Shown: positions 24,430 to 34,143 of the stretch, piece after piece
Layout of the letters: each line of letters starts with the position of its first letter
Numbering within the stretch: the stretch's first letter is position 1
From: Lewinella sp. JB7
Lineage (GTDB): Bacteria > Bacteroidota > Bacteroidia > Chitinophagales > Saprospiraceae
Length of the DNA: 64,000 bases
NCBI RefSeq assembly: GCF_024297185.1
Contig: NZ_JANCTD010000001.1
Location: 186,001-250,000, forward strand
Direction: 5' to 3'
Notes under the pieces: model-generated
Told to the model about the DNA's origin: nothing
What the model saw: the letters and a program-made list of their open reading frames with translations, nothing else
Database searches by the model: none
Translations under genes and position numbers: made by a program

Positions 24430-27400
24430 AGCTGATAGTTTTGGGATATGGCCCTGCGGGTGCTGGGTACGTCCGGCTCTACGAAGTACATATCGATCTC
24501 CCCCTTATTCTTGGCCGCGACCTTGCCCCGGTGCACGCACTCGAAGCGGTGGGCGATCAGCTCCCGGGTGGCTCCGGAGATGTTGATCTTGCCAGGAATA
24601 CCACTTGATTCCATCCGTGCGGCGGTGTTGACGGTATCGCCCCAGATGTCGTAGGCAAACTTCTTGCGCCCGACCACGCCGGCCACTACCGGACCGGAGT
24701 GCAGGCCTACCCGCAACTCGAAGTGGGGTTTGCCGCGCTGCCGTTGTTCCCGACCGTGGGCCTGCGTCCAGGCCTGTATTTCCAGGGCGGCGTTGACCAT
24801 GTCCTCGGCGTGGGTAACGTTGGGGGTGGGCAGACCACCTACGCACATGTAGGAGTCGCCGATGGTCTTGATCTTTTCGATATTGTGACGACCGATGATC
24901 TCGTCGAAGGCGCGGAAGTACACGTCGATGCTGCTGACCAACTCCTCGGCACTCATGCCCTCCGCGTGGTAAGTGAAGCCCTTAAAGTCGGTGAACATCA
25001 CGGTTACGCTGTCGAACCGCCGCGGTACCGTCTGCCCGTGCTGCTTCAGCTCGTCGGCGGTTTCCTGGGGCAGGATATTCAGCAGGAGCTTGTCGGACTT
25101 CGCCTTTTCCGCCGCCAGCTCTTCGGTGCGCTCGCGCACCTTTTCTTCCAGGTTTTCGTAGAGCAGGGCATTGTCGATGGAAATGGCGATCTGCCCCGAA
25201 AGCAGGGCCAGCAGGTCGATACGCTCGGGCGTGAAGACACCGGTGGCCAGTTTGTTCTCCAGATAAAGGATGCCGACGAATTTACCCTGATTCACGAAGG
25301 GCAGGCACAGCACCGACCGCGACTTTCCGGACGACAAATGGGGATCGTGTACGAAGCGCTCGTCGTCGGCCGCGTCGTCAATGACCACGGGCCGCCGCGT
25401 ACGGCTCACGAACTCAATCACCGAATGGGCTACCAGATCCGATTGCTCTACCGGGATATTCTGCAGCACCCGCGTCCCCGCCCCCTCCACGGAAAAGGCG
25501 GCCTGCACCAGCAGCCGACCGTCGCGTTCGAGCAACAGTACCCCCTTATCGGCACCGGCGTTTTCGATGACGATGGACATCAGATTATCCAGCATGCCCC
25601 CCAACTGAATTTCGCCGGAGATCGAAGTGGCGGCCTTCAGTACCGTCTGCAGGTCGAGGTTGGTGGTGTGGTTGAAATCCGAGAAGGTCTGGAGGGTATG
25701 GGTGCCGGCGGTGACGGTCCCCATGAGGCGTCCGGTGGAAGATACGTAGGACGGATAGCGCCGTTCCAGGTCCTTCAGCTTGGCTTCGGCGCCCCACTCC
25801 CGGTAGCTGCTGTAGGCCGATTTAATGTAGAACTCCGCCAGTTTCTCGAACTGCTGTTCCAGGTAGGCCCGCCCCGCCAGTTCGTAGGCCAGGGCCGTCT
25901 CGTGGAGGTAATCGTGGGTCGTAGCTCCGGAGATGGCGCGGTCGTAAGCCAGACGGGCTTCTCCGAAGTTGCCCCGGGCCCGGAAGCGTTCGGCCTCCAT
26001 CAGTTCGGCCTTGTGGAGGTAGTTTTCGGGGGCGTCGCGGGCCCACTTGCGCATCTTGCGGATGTTGGCGGATGCCCGGCGCATGTAGCGGCGTTTGTCG
26101 GGCGGCTCGGCCTGACGGTACAGCGAAAGGTATACCAGGGCTTCGTAGAAGTGGTGGTTCGGAATCTCGAATTTGGCCAGCACCGCCTCGAGAAGTTCGC
26201 GGCAGCGCTCGGCGTGGCGGGCGGCCCCGGTGTAGTCCCGGAAGTAGCACCCCAGAATAAGTTTGTTGAAGTGGATGAAGAAGGTACCCGTCTGGTCCTG
26301 GCGCTCCGCGTTCTGCGCCGTCATCTTCTCCTCGTCGTAGGCCGTACCGGTCAACACGAGGGGATTAGCCGACCTGCCCAGAAAGTTCAGCATTCCCTGG
26401 CGGTACACCTCGTTGTAGTTGACGTTCGTCTCCTGTTTCAGTTGGCGGTAACTGCGGCTGTACGCGGCGGTTTCCTCCTCCAAGCGGGGCAGGGGCCGGC
26501 CGATGAGGTAAGCGTGGATGCAGTAGATGTTGGAGTTGATGCACGCGAACTCGATGGCCCCCGTTTCCAGGCCGATGTGGTACGACTCCTGCAGCGGGCG
26601 CAGGGTGTTGCGGACGTGCTCGTTCCAGTTGATGATGAGGGCGTAGACGGGGCAGTAGATCTGGGTCGTCCAGGCCCGCTCCTCGAACTTCTCCATGAGG
26701 GCCAGCCCCAGTTTCCCGTAGCGGTAGCCGGCCTTCATGTCCTCCAGTACGCCGCACATGATCACGCCGTAGGTGGCGAATGCGAAGGCACTCAGGGCGG
26801 TATTGCCGTAGCGCAGCGACATGTGGCACATCCGGAAGATGACCAGGGGGAAGAGGTTCGGACGGGCCCAGTAGGAGGAAGACGCGATGTCGGCAATGAT
26901 GCGCATGGCCGCGACCTTTTCCGGATTTTCCATCACCGGCAACCGCTCCAGCGCGTCGTTCTCTTTGCCGTACAGCTTGAGCTTGGTGCGAACCAGGTCG
27001 GCCATTACGTGGGGCAGGCGGGGCTTGGCCGGGAAGCGTTCGCCGAGCTGAGCGAGCACTTCCAGTCCGGTATCGATGGCTTCGTGTAGTTGGTTCTTAG
27101 CCTTGAAGGACAGAATGCGGATTTCGTAGGGTTTGACCTTGTCGAGCAGGGCGCGGGCGTGGTCGAGCACTTCGCGAATAAGGGTGTCCATGACCGCGAA
27201 TTCCCCGCTGAGGTAGTTGCACTCCGCGGCTTCGGTGTGGAGATCGCGACTGAGCGGGTAGTGGTCGGTCCAGCGGTTCTCCGGCAGCAGTTCGATGCCT
27301 ACTTGCAGGTACTCGGCGGCCCGCCGGAAGGCCGAGGCCTGTTTGGCGCGGCGGCCGGCGGCCAGATTGAGGTCGATGAGGCGGGCCCGCTCTTCCGGAT

Positions 27401-29549
27401 CCGTGATGGCCGGCAGACCGCGGTTGAGCTGATTAACGATGTCGAACAGCCGTTCGTCGTGGCGGGCTTCGGGAACGCTGGCCAGTAAGAGCCGACCGAT
27501 GCGCGCGTGCATGGGCGCACTGTCGGCGGGGGCAATGAGGGAGTACACCGCCTGCTGGATACGGTCGTGGACGAAAGTATAGGCGTCACCGTCGGGCGCG
27601 ATCAGTCCTTCGGAGAGGGCGGGGAAGAGGGCCTGGGTCACCTCTTCCTCGGGCACTTCCTCAATCACGGCCAGCGTATCGGCCCGGAAGGCGCTGCCGA
27701 TGCTGGAGCCGATCATCAGCAATTCCTGCGCCCGCTCCGGCAGTTTACGGATCTTGCCGGCCATGAGCTCCACCACGTTGTCGGTGATGTTCAGGGCCCG
27801 AATGTCGTCGACGTTCCAGTCCCAGGTCGCCCGTTGATGGTCGAAGCGCAGGTGTCCTTCCTCGTACAACGAGTGCAGGAACTGCGTGGTAAAAAAAGCG
27901 TTGCCGCGGGTCTTGGCGTACACCAGTCCGGTCAGCTCTACCGCCTTCTCGCGGGGTACCGCGGTGGCGTCGGCGATGAGCTGCTGTACATCTTCCCGGC
28001 TTAGGTTCCCGATTTCGATGGTCGATACCGCCACGCCCGCCTCCCGGATTTCGGCCATGGTGCGGATGAAGGGGTGGGAGGCGCTGACCTCGTTATCGCG
28101 GTAGGCACCGATGCAGAGCATGTAGCGGTTATCCAGGTCCGTCAGCAACATGCGCAGCAGGCCCAGGGAGGCGGAGTCGGCCCACTGCAGGTCGTCGATG
28201 AAGAGCACGATCGGCTGGTCGGCGCTCGAAATGGTCTGGACGAACTTGCGGAACACGTAGTTGAAGCGGTTCTGCGATTCCGTGCCGCCGAGTTCGGGGA
28301 CTTCCGGCTGGGGGCCGATCACCAGTTCCAGGTTCGGAATGACGGCCGTGAGCACCCGGCCCTCCGCGCCCACCGCCCGCTGGATGGCCTGGCGGATGCC
28401 GGCCAGCCGTTCTTCCTTTTCGGTAAGTATGAGATCTACGAAGCGGGTGAAGGCCTCGATCAGGGCGAAGTAGGGCACCGCGCGCTGGAACTGGTCGAAC
28501 TTACCTTCGATGAAGTAGCCCCGCGCCCGGGTGATGGGCTTGTGTACCTCGCGCACCAGCGCCGATTTCCCGGTGCCGGAGTAGCCGGCCACGAGCACGA
28601 CCTCCATCTCACCCCGGCCTACCCGCTCGAAGGCAGCCAGGAGGTCGGTAACCTCACGGTCCCGTCCGTACAGCTTCTCTACGAGCTGAAATTTAGCCGA
28701 ATGATCTTCCCGCCCTAGCGGAAAGGATAGGATGGCACCCCCGTCCCGGTAGCTTTCCCGGCAGTGGCACAGATCGTGCAGGAGGCCCCGGGCCGACTGG
28801 TAGCGGTCCTCGGCGTTCTTGGCCAGTAGGCGGTCGACGATGCGGGAGAGCGGTTGGGGGACGGCGGGGTTCACGGAGACGACCGGCGGCGGGCGCTGAG
28901 CGATGTGGCGGTGTACGAGTTCCAACGGGTCGAGGGTGTCGAAGGGGTGGCGGCCCGTCAGCATCTCGTAAAACACGATTCCGGTGGAGTACAGGTCGGT
29001 ACGGTAATCCACTACCCGGTTCATACGGCCGGTCTGTTCGGGCGAGATGTAGCGCAGGTTTCCCTCTAGATGCTCGGGATTGCCCAGGTTGTGCTCCCTG
29101 AGGTTGATGCGTGAGGCGATGCCGAAGTCGATCACCGTCACCTGCCGGTCGGAATCGTTTACCAGCACGTTGTGGGGGCTGATGTCGCGGTGAATAATGC
29201 CGCGTTCGTGGATGCCCGCCAGGGCCCGGGTAAGGGAGATGGCTACCTCGAGGAAGTCCGCCAGGTCTTCCGGCTTCTCCCGGAAGGCGGCCGCCAGGGT
29301 AGGGGCGTCCACCCATTCCAGCAACAGGGAATGACGGTTCTTCACCTTTTCCTTCCCGAGGGTACGGCGCACGCCGGGGACGTCCAGGTCGAGGGTGATG
29401 TCGTGTTCGTTGTAGAACTTGACGATCTCGCGGGGGGTGGGGAACTCGTAATTAAGGGTTTTGCGGAGTACGGGCCGCCCCCACTCACTCGCGGACACGA
29501 AGGAAATTCGTGAGCGCAAACTCTCGTACAATACTTCTTCCACCATCAT
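24426..29549 (-). CDS. Ser/Thr kinase - AAA ATPase - TPR - GAF - adenylate cyclase sensor
   Basis: A giant cytoplasmic signalling protein, about 1707 residues. The N-terminal kinase-like domain has K30, HRDISPHN (120-127) and DFG (141-143). An STAND-type ATPase follows with Walker A GYSGTGKSA (~322-330) and Walker B LFIDD (~449-453), then ~800 residues of helical TPR-like repeats. Then come a GAF domain (~1320-1465), a coiled linker (KVRERTEELAAEKAK) and a class III cyclase. The cyclase has both metal aspartates (D1521 in FTDFKGF, D1565 in TIGDSYM), adenine-specifying K1561 and D1634 (YDIWGD), and N1641/R1645, so it should make cAMP. A longer in-frame TTG start at 29609 lies inside a TATATTGG promoter-like element, so the ATG at 29549 is preferred. 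Confidence 0.88.
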   Translation of the reverse strand: MMVEEVLYESLRSRISFVSASEWGRPVLRKTLNYEFPTPREIVKFYNEHDITLDLDVPGVRRTLGKEKVKNRHSLLLEWVDAPTLAAAFREKPEDLADFLEVAISLTRALAGIHERGIIHRDISPHNVLVNDSDRQVTVIDFGIASRINLREHNLGNPEHLEGNLRYISPEQTGRMNRVVDYRTDLYSTGIVFYEMLTGRHPFDTLDPLELVHRHIAQRPPPVVSVNPAVPQPLSRIVDRLLAKNAEDRYQSARGLLHDLCHCRESYRDGGAILSFPLGREDHSAKFQLVEKLYGRDREVTDLLAAFERVGRGEMEVVLVAGYSGTGKSALVREVHKPITRARGYFIEGKFDQFQRAVPYFALIEAFTRFVDLILTEKEERLAGIRQAIQRAVGAEGRVLTAVIPNLELVIGPQPEVPELGGTESQNRFNYVFRKFVQTISSADQPIVLFIDDLQWADSASLGLLRMLLTDLDNRYMLCIGAYRDNEVSASHPFIRTMAEIREAGVAVSTIEIGNLSREDVQQLIADATAVPREKAVELTGLVYAKTRGNAFFTTQFLHSLYEEGHLRFDHQRATWDWNVDDIRALNITDNVVELMAGKIRKLPERAQELLMIGSSIGSAFRADTLAVIEEVPEEEVTQALFPALSEGLIAPDGDAYTFVHDRIQQAVYSLIAPADSAPMHARIGRLLLASVPEARHDERLFDIVNQLNRGLPAITDPEERARLIDLNLAAGRRAKQASAFRRAAEYLQVGIELLPENRWTDHYPLSRDLHTEAAECNYLSGEFAVMDTLIREVLDHARALLDKVKPYEIRILSFKAKNQLHEAIDTGLEVLAQLGERFPAKPRLPHVMADLVRTKLKLYGKENDALERLPVMENPEKVAAMRIIADIASSSYWARPNLFPLVIFRMCHMSLRYGNTALSAFAFATYGVIMCGVLEDMKAGYRYGKLGLALMEKFEERAWTTQIYCPVYALIINWNEHVRNTLRPLQESYHIGLETGAIEFACINSNIYCIHAYLIGRPLPRLEEETAAYSRSYRQLKQETNVNYNEVYRQGMLNFLGRSANPLVLTGTAYDEEKMTAQNAERQDQTGTFFIHFNKLILGCYFRDYTGAARHAERCRELLEAVLAKFEIPNHHFYEALVYLSLYRQAEPPDKRRYMRRASANIRKMRKWARDAPENYLHKAELMEAERFRARGNFGEARLAYDRAISGATTHDYLHETALAYELAGRAYLEQQFEKLAEFYIKSAYSSYREWGAEAKLKDLERRYPSYVSSTGRLMGTVTAGTHTLQTFSDFNHTTNLDLQTVLKAATSISGEIQLGGMLDNLMSIVIENAGADKGVLLLERDGRLLVQAAFSVEGAGTRVLQNIPVEQSDLVAHSVIEFVSRTRRPVVIDDAADDERFVHDPHLSSGKSRSVLCLPFVNQGKFVGILYLENKLATGVFTPERIDLLALLSGQIAISIDNALLYENLEEKVRERTEELAAEKAKSDKLLLNILPQETADELKQHGQTVPRRFDSVTVMFTDFKGFTYHAEGMSAEELVSSIDVYFRAFDEIIGRHNIEKIKTIGDSYMCVGGLPTPNVTHAEDMVNAALEIQAWTQAHGREQRQRGKPHFELRVGLHSGPVVAGVVGRKKFAYDIWGDTVNTAARMESSGIPGKINISGATRELIAHRFECVHRGKVAAKNKGEIDMYFVEPDVPSTRRAISQNYQL

Positions 29550-29718
29550 CAGCGCCTCGTTGCGGGACGGGCCGGAAAATGCTTTTCCTGCCGACTCATC
29601 CTTTGCCAATATACGATAACCTGCGTATAGCTGTTGGACCGTCTTTATGGCGGGTTCGCGGGAGCCGTGAAGGCGGGAAATGCCGGCCGGATTACACCTT
29701 ATCCGTCGCCGCTGCGTT

Positions 29719-29726
29719 TATCTTGG
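29719..29726 (+). promoter_or_regulatory. -7 element TATCTTGG immediately before a start codon
   Basis: TATCTTGG ends 3 bp before the ATG at 29730. If used as a -7 element the message would be leaderless or nearly so. A similar TATATTGG faces the other way at 29613-29606 for the kinase-cyclase gene, making this a compact divergent control region. Confidence 0.4.
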
Positions 29727-29729
29727 ACC

Positions 29730-31529
29730 ATGCGCAATTTCATCCTGCTTCTCATCCTCCTGTGCGCCGGCCGGCTAGCGGCGCAGTCCAATCAACTCGC
29801 GCAGCAGTACTTCATGGACGGCGAGTACGAAAAAGCGGCCGAGCTGTACCTCGGCCTGGCCGAAGAGAACTATAACCCCTTCTACTTCGACCGCTACGTC
29901 AGCAGCCTGATGAACCTGCAGCGGTACGACGAAGCGGAGAACGCACTGAAGAAACAAATTCGGCGCATGCCCGACGAACTGGATCTGCGGGTCAAGTACG
30001 GTCAACTGCTCGAACAGAAATTTGACGATGCCGCCGCCGAGCGGCAGTACCGGGAGGCGATCAAGAACCTACGGGGCGATCAAATCCAGATCACCCAACT
30101 GGCCAATGCCTTCATCCGACTGACGAAGTACGATTACGCCATCGAGACCTACGAACGGGGCGATAAACTGCTTAAGGGGAACGTGTCCTTTGCCTTCAAC
30201 CTCGGTGACCTGTACCGCCGCAAGGGTGATATCGAACCCATGGTCTCCCACTACCTTGATGCCCTGGTGGAAGATCCCCGGCGGGGACGCAACGTGCAGA
30301 CCTACTTCCAGCGCTACCTCGATACCGAAGGGCTGGAGGAAGCCCAGAAACAGCTGTACGCCCGCATCCAGGAAGATCGCAACGATATCCCCGTGTACCC
30401 CGAAATGCTCGGCTGGATCCTCATTCAACGCAAGGATTACCGGGGGGCCCTACGGCAGGCGCGCGCCCTGGACCGCAAGTTGGGCGAAAACGGGGAGCGC
30501 GTCTTCGATATCGGTACGCTGGCGTCGAACGCGGACGATTACGAAACGGCCATCGCGGCCTTCGACTACATCGTGGAAAATAAGGCCCCGGCCTCTCCCT
30601 ACTACCTGGAAGCGAAACGGGAGGGCCTCCTCACCCGTCGGCGGGCCATTACGGACGGATACGCCTACACCGAAGCCGATCTCCGCCTATTAGAAACGGC
30701 CTACCTCGAGTTTTTGGAGCAGTTCGGGAACAACCCCGCCTCGGCACGTATTGCCGTGCAACTGGCGGAGCTGGAGGCGCTTTACCTCAATGATCTGGAC
30801 AAGGCGATCGACATTCTTCAGCGCGTAGTCGAACTCAACGGCGTGGACGAAACCGTACGCGCCCGGGCCAAGATCGCCCTGGCCGACTATTACCTGATGC
30901 AGGGCGATGTATGGGAGTCGACCCTGCTGTACAGCCAGGTGGACAAACAATTTAAGGAGGACCTGTTGGGGCACGAGGCCCGTTTTCGCAATGCACGCCT
31001 GAGCTATTTCCGCGGCGATTTCGAGTGGGCGCAGTCGCAGTTCGACGTACTCAAAGCATCGACCTCCCGCCTGATCGCCAACGATGCTCTCGACCTCTCG
31101 GTCTTCATCATGGATAATCTGGGCCTCGACACCAGTGCCGTGGCTCTGCAGACCTACGCCGATGCCGAGTTGCTGATGTTTCAGAACCGCTTCGACGAAG
31201 CCTTTGCCACCCTGGACGGTCTGGTGAAGGACTTCCCCGGTCACGATCTCGAGGACGACGTCGTATACCTCCGCGGACGCCTGTACCAGAAATTGCGGAA
31301 GTACGAGGAGGCCGCCACCCAGTACCAGAGCGTCGTCGATAATTACCCCAAGAGCATTCGCCTCGACAACGCGCTCTTCGCCCTGGCCGGCCTATACGAG
31401 AATAAACTTGACGATCGCGCGAAGGCCCAGCAACTATACGAGACGCTCTTCATCGATTACAGCAGTAGCATCCTTGCCGTTGAGGCCCGGAAGAAGTACC
31501 GCGAACTGCGGGGGGATCCGGTCCAGTAG
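29730..31529 (+). CDS. Exported TPR-repeat protein
   Basis: A 599-residue protein with a signal peptide (MRNFILLLILLCAGRLAAQ) and TPR-like helical pairs along the whole chain. Examples are QQYFMDGEYEKAAELYLGLAEENYNPFY near the N-terminus and YLRGRLYQKLRKYEEAATQYQSVVDNYPKSIRLDNALFALAGLYE near the C-terminus. The C-terminal repeats resemble those of periplasmic or outer-membrane assembly factors (YfgC/BamD/CpoB-like spacing), but no enzymatic domain is visible. Start at 29730 follows a promoter element directly; the upstream in-frame ATG at 29634 would remove the signal peptide from the N-terminus. It is divergent from the kinase-cyclase operon. Confidence 0.75.
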   Translation: MRNFILLLILLCAGRLAAQSNQLAQQYFMDGEYEKAAELYLGLAEENYNPFYFDRYVSSLMNLQRYDEAENALKKQIRRMPDELDLRVKYGQLLEQKFDDAAAERQYREAIKNLRGDQIQITQLANAFIRLTKYDYAIETYERGDKLLKGNVSFAFNLGDLYRRKGDIEPMVSHYLDALVEDPRRGRNVQTYFQRYLDTEGLEEAQKQLYARIQEDRNDIPVYPEMLGWILIQRKDYRGALRQARALDRKLGENGERVFDIGTLASNADDYETAIAAFDYIVENKAPASPYYLEAKREGLLTRRRAITDGYAYTEADLRLLETAYLEFLEQFGNNPASARIAVQLAELEALYLNDLDKAIDILQRVVELNGVDETVRARAKIALADYYLMQGDVWESTLLYSQVDKQFKEDLLGHEARFRNARLSYFRGDFEWAQSQFDVLKASTSRLIANDALDLSVFIMDNLGLDTSAVALQTYADAELLMFQNRFDEAFATLDGLVKDFPGHDLEDDVVYLRGRLYQKLRKYEEAATQYQSVVDNYPKSIRLDNALFALAGLYENKLDDRAKAQQLYETLFIDYSSSILAVEARKKYRELRGDPVQ

Positions 31530-31594
31530 CCGCAGGAAAGCGTGGATTGATAATCCCGTACTCATTCCTTATTTTTAGGAGAAACACCTCCGGC

Positions 31595-32179
31595 ATGTCC
31601 TCTCTCGGCCTTAACTCCCGCTATTTTTCGATCGGGCTCGTCCTGTCGATCCTCCTTTCGCTACTGGCCTGGGGCTTCCGGGAAGCACCGGAAGCGGCGC
31701 GACGGACCTTCCGGCACGATATCCTGCACCGCCACGAGCAACGGGGTATGGAACTCTACTTTAGGGAAAGTTGGCGCGCTTGCGCAGAGCCGTTCGTACA
31801 GCGGCCCCGGCTGCCTCCGGAGGATAAACTTGCCCTGCCCGTCTACCCCGGTTGTGAGGAAAAGTCGCGTTACGAAGAGCGGGTGACGTGCGGGATTCGC
31901 CGCTTCGCCCGCTTCATCGAGGACACCCGGACGGACCCGCCGGGATCGAAGCGTGAGCTGGTCGTCGTATCCTTTCGCATCAATAAGACAACCGGCATTA
32001 TGGAGGACGTACGGCTGCGGCGTTGCGAAGACCGGCGCAACGGCCGCGAAGCCCTGCGGGTGATCAATTTGCTGGTGGAGCGCGGGGTGCGATGGTCACC
32101 GGCGAAGCGCAAAGGTGAACCGTTCAGCATGGAGCTGGCCGTGCCGATCGGCTTCCACGGGGCGGGATGCGGCAAGTGA
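31595..32179 (+). CDS. TonB C-terminal-like membrane protein
   Basis: A 194-residue protein. One N-terminal membrane anchor (YFSIGLVLSILLSLLAWGF) is followed by a linker and a TonB-C-like domain of the Bacteroidota type. Signatures are LPVYPGCEEKSRYEERVTC, FARFIEDTR, VVVSFRINKTTGIMEDVRL and EALRVINLLV..VRWSPAKRKGEP. The Pro-rich periplasmic spanner of a true TonB is lacking, so it may be a TonB-related partner protein and not an energy transducer. I choose the ATG at 31595, since the longer form from 31547 adds residues before the membrane helix. It begins 65 bp after the TPR gene and is likely co-transcribed with it. Confidence 0.65.
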   Translation: MSSLGLNSRYFSIGLVLSILLSLLAWGFREAPEAARRTFRHDILHRHEQRGMELYFRESWRACAEPFVQRPRLPPEDKLALPVYPGCEEKSRYEERVTCGIRRFARFIEDTRTDPPGSKRELVVVSFRINKTTGIMEDVRLRRCEDRRNGREALRVINLLVERGVRWSPAKRKGEPFSMELAVPIGFHGAGCGK

Positions 32180-32255
32180 GCGGACCGCCACCTAAGTCCC
32201 GCAACTGAATACCAGGATCGCTGTTAATAGAACACGACCTACCCTTTAGAACCTC

Positions 32256-33653
32256 GTGCGTAAACTATTCGTCTTTCTGGCGCTCGCCCTGCTGGTGGCG
32301 TGTAATAAATATTTGCCCCTCGGTGAGGTATCCACCGGGGAGGGCCCGTGGAAGTCGAAGGTGGTCCCCCCCAGTCCCCAACCCGCGGATGGCGACCCCG
32401 TCGCCGGGCTGGATTACCTGATCCACGGGGACTACATCGGCAGCGGCATTCCGATCGAAATTATGCGCAAGCAGGCGGCAAAAATGGATCTCGACAGCCT
32501 GTACCCCCGCAATGCACTCAACGAGGGGATTCCTTACTACATGACCGCCTTCGTCGCGCCGAATGGCGCCGAAACCGTGAACGGCAACTGCTTCACCTGC
32601 CACGCCGGTGAGGTAGACGGGCAGCTGGTCCTGGGGCTTGGAAACAGCTTCGCGGAGTGGGAAAAGAGTATGGTCCCGATGGGTGCCGTCATGCGGATGG
32701 GGATGGCCCTGAAGTACAAAAAGGACGCTCCCGAAACAGAGGCCTTCGTGGATTTCGGTCGCTACTTCCGGGAAATGGCACCGACGGTGAAGCTCAATCA
32801 GCCCGGCGCCAATCCGGCTTTCCGCCTCGCCGAAGCGTGTATGATGCACCGGGATCCCGAGGATCTTACCCACGTAGCGGATCCTCTGTACGAAATGTGG
32901 GAGTACAACATCGGTACCGACACCCCCCCGCTGTGGCACGTCGGAAAGAAGAACGCGCTGTACTACACCGGCACGGGCCGGGGAAGCATGCCTAAGTTGT
33001 TGCTGCAGGCCAGCGTACTGGGCGTGCCGGACAGCAGCCATACCCGAAAATCGGTGGAGGCGTTCCGGGATGTGTACGCATTCCTGAGCCAGCTCGAACC
33101 ACCCACCTATCCGGGAACCATCGATGAGCCGCTGGCGCGCGAGGGAGAGCTGATCTTCAACGATAAGTGTGCCGGCTGCCACGGCACCTACGGCGCCGAG
33201 GAAACCTACCCTAATAAGATCATCAACGTGGAGGTCGTCAAGACCGACCGGCTGTACGCGGACTACATTCAGCAGTCGGCCATTGTGGATTGGTACAACC
33301 GCAGCTGGTTCGCAACCAGTGAGCCCCAATCGAGATTCGAGCCGTCGTCGGGGTACGTGGCCCCGCCCCTGGACGGCATCTGGGCCACGGCACCCTACCT
33401 GCATAACGGCTCCGTGCCGACCGTATACGAATTGCTCAACTCTTCCGCGCGCCCGGAGCGGTGGACCCGCGACGGAAAATCAACCTCCTACGACCACCGT
33501 AAATTGGGATGGCTGTACGATCCGGAGCCGAGAAACAAACCGTGGACCTTCGATACGACGGTACCCGGCTACGGTAACGGAGGACACACCTTCGGCGACA
33601 AGCTTACCGAAGATCAGCGGTGGGCGGTCGTGGAATATTTGAAAACACTATAG
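32256..33653 (+). CDS. Di-haem c-type cytochrome lipoprotein (MauG/RoxA-like)
   Basis: A 465-residue exported protein. It has a lipobox (LLVAC, Cys16) and two covalent haem sites, CFTCH (112-116) and CAGCH (305-309), almost 200 residues apart. The block LDGIWATAPYLHNGSVPTVYELL is typical of di-haem oxidoreductases and peroxidases of the MauG/DHO type, and the haem spacing also recalls rubber oxygenase RoxA. The GTG at 32256 is the likely start because it gives a full lipoprotein signal. Substrate unknown. No partner genes such as a peroxidase regulator or mau genes are adjacent. Confidence 0.8.
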   Translation: MRKLFVFLALALLVACNKYLPLGEVSTGEGPWKSKVVPPSPQPADGDPVAGLDYLIHGDYIGSGIPIEIMRKQAAKMDLDSLYPRNALNEGIPYYMTAFVAPNGAETVNGNCFTCHAGEVDGQLVLGLGNSFAEWEKSMVPMGAVMRMGMALKYKKDAPETEAFVDFGRYFREMAPTVKLNQPGANPAFRLAEACMMHRDPEDLTHVADPLYEMWEYNIGTDTPPLWHVGKKNALYYTGTGRGSMPKLLLQASVLGVPDSSHTRKSVEAFRDVYAFLSQLEPPTYPGTIDEPLAREGELIFNDKCAGCHGTYGAEETYPNKIINVEVVKTDRLYADYIQQSAIVDWYNRSWFATSEPQSRFEPSSGYVAPPLDGIWATAPYLHNGSVPTVYELLNSSARPERWTRDGKSTSYDHRKLGWLYDPEPRNKPWTFDTTVPGYGNGGHTFGDKLTEDQRWAVVEYLKTL

Positions 33654-33740
33654 CTACCCCCGGCGCCGACGGGCGCGTTCCGGGCAGGCAACTTACCTTC
33701 CGTTGGTCACGTTGCTTTATCACCACATAACCCCTTCCCC

Positions 33741-34133
33741 ATGGAATCTAAACGTCAGCGGCAGGTTGCCGAGCTCATCAAGCGCAATTTCAGTATCGTT
33801 CTCCAGCAGGAAGGCTCCTACATCTACGGCGCTCAGCCCCTGGTAACGGTCATGGACGTGCAGGTGAGCCCCGATCTCAGCGTCGGAAAGGTCTACCTCA
33901 GCATCTGGAATACCGACAATAAGCAGGCCGTAATCCTCCAGATGGACGAAGAGCACACCCGCCTCAAAACCGCGCTGGCTCACCGACTAAAGCGTCACCT
34001 GCGCCGGCTTCCGGAGCTTTCCTACTTCATGGACGAGACCCTCGACGAAATGAATAAGGTGGATACGATATTCGACCGTCTCTACGCCGAGGACCAGATG
34101 CCCGAAACCGAAGAGGTCCCCAAGAAGGAGTAA
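33741..34133 (+). CDS. rbfA: Ribosome-binding factor A
   Basis: RbfA binds the 30S subunit during late maturation near the 16S rRNA 5' end. The 130-residue protein has the family N-terminus SKRQRQVAELIKRNFSIVLQ, the KH-like core (VTVMDVQVSPDLSVGKVYLSIW) and LPELSYFMDETLDEMNKVDTIFDRL. The C-terminus is acidic. It is followed after 10 bp by a rhomboid gene and is probably in one operon with it. The usual neighbours infB and truB are absent. Confidence 0.93.
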   Translation: MESKRQRQVAELIKRNFSIVLQQEGSYIYGAQPLVTVMDVQVSPDLSVGKVYLSIWNTDNKQAVILQMDEEHTRLKTALAHRLKRHLRRLPELSYFMDETLDEMNKVDTIFDRLYAEDQMPETEEVPKKE

Positions 34134-34143
34134 CTTCCCTAGT

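Noticed and set aside
24699-27089. A 796-codon plus-strand frame inside the kinase-cyclase gene
   Set aside because: Composition is Gly/Val/Gln/His-rich as in a shadow frame; the opposite strand carries unmistakable kinase, ATPase and cyclase motifs.
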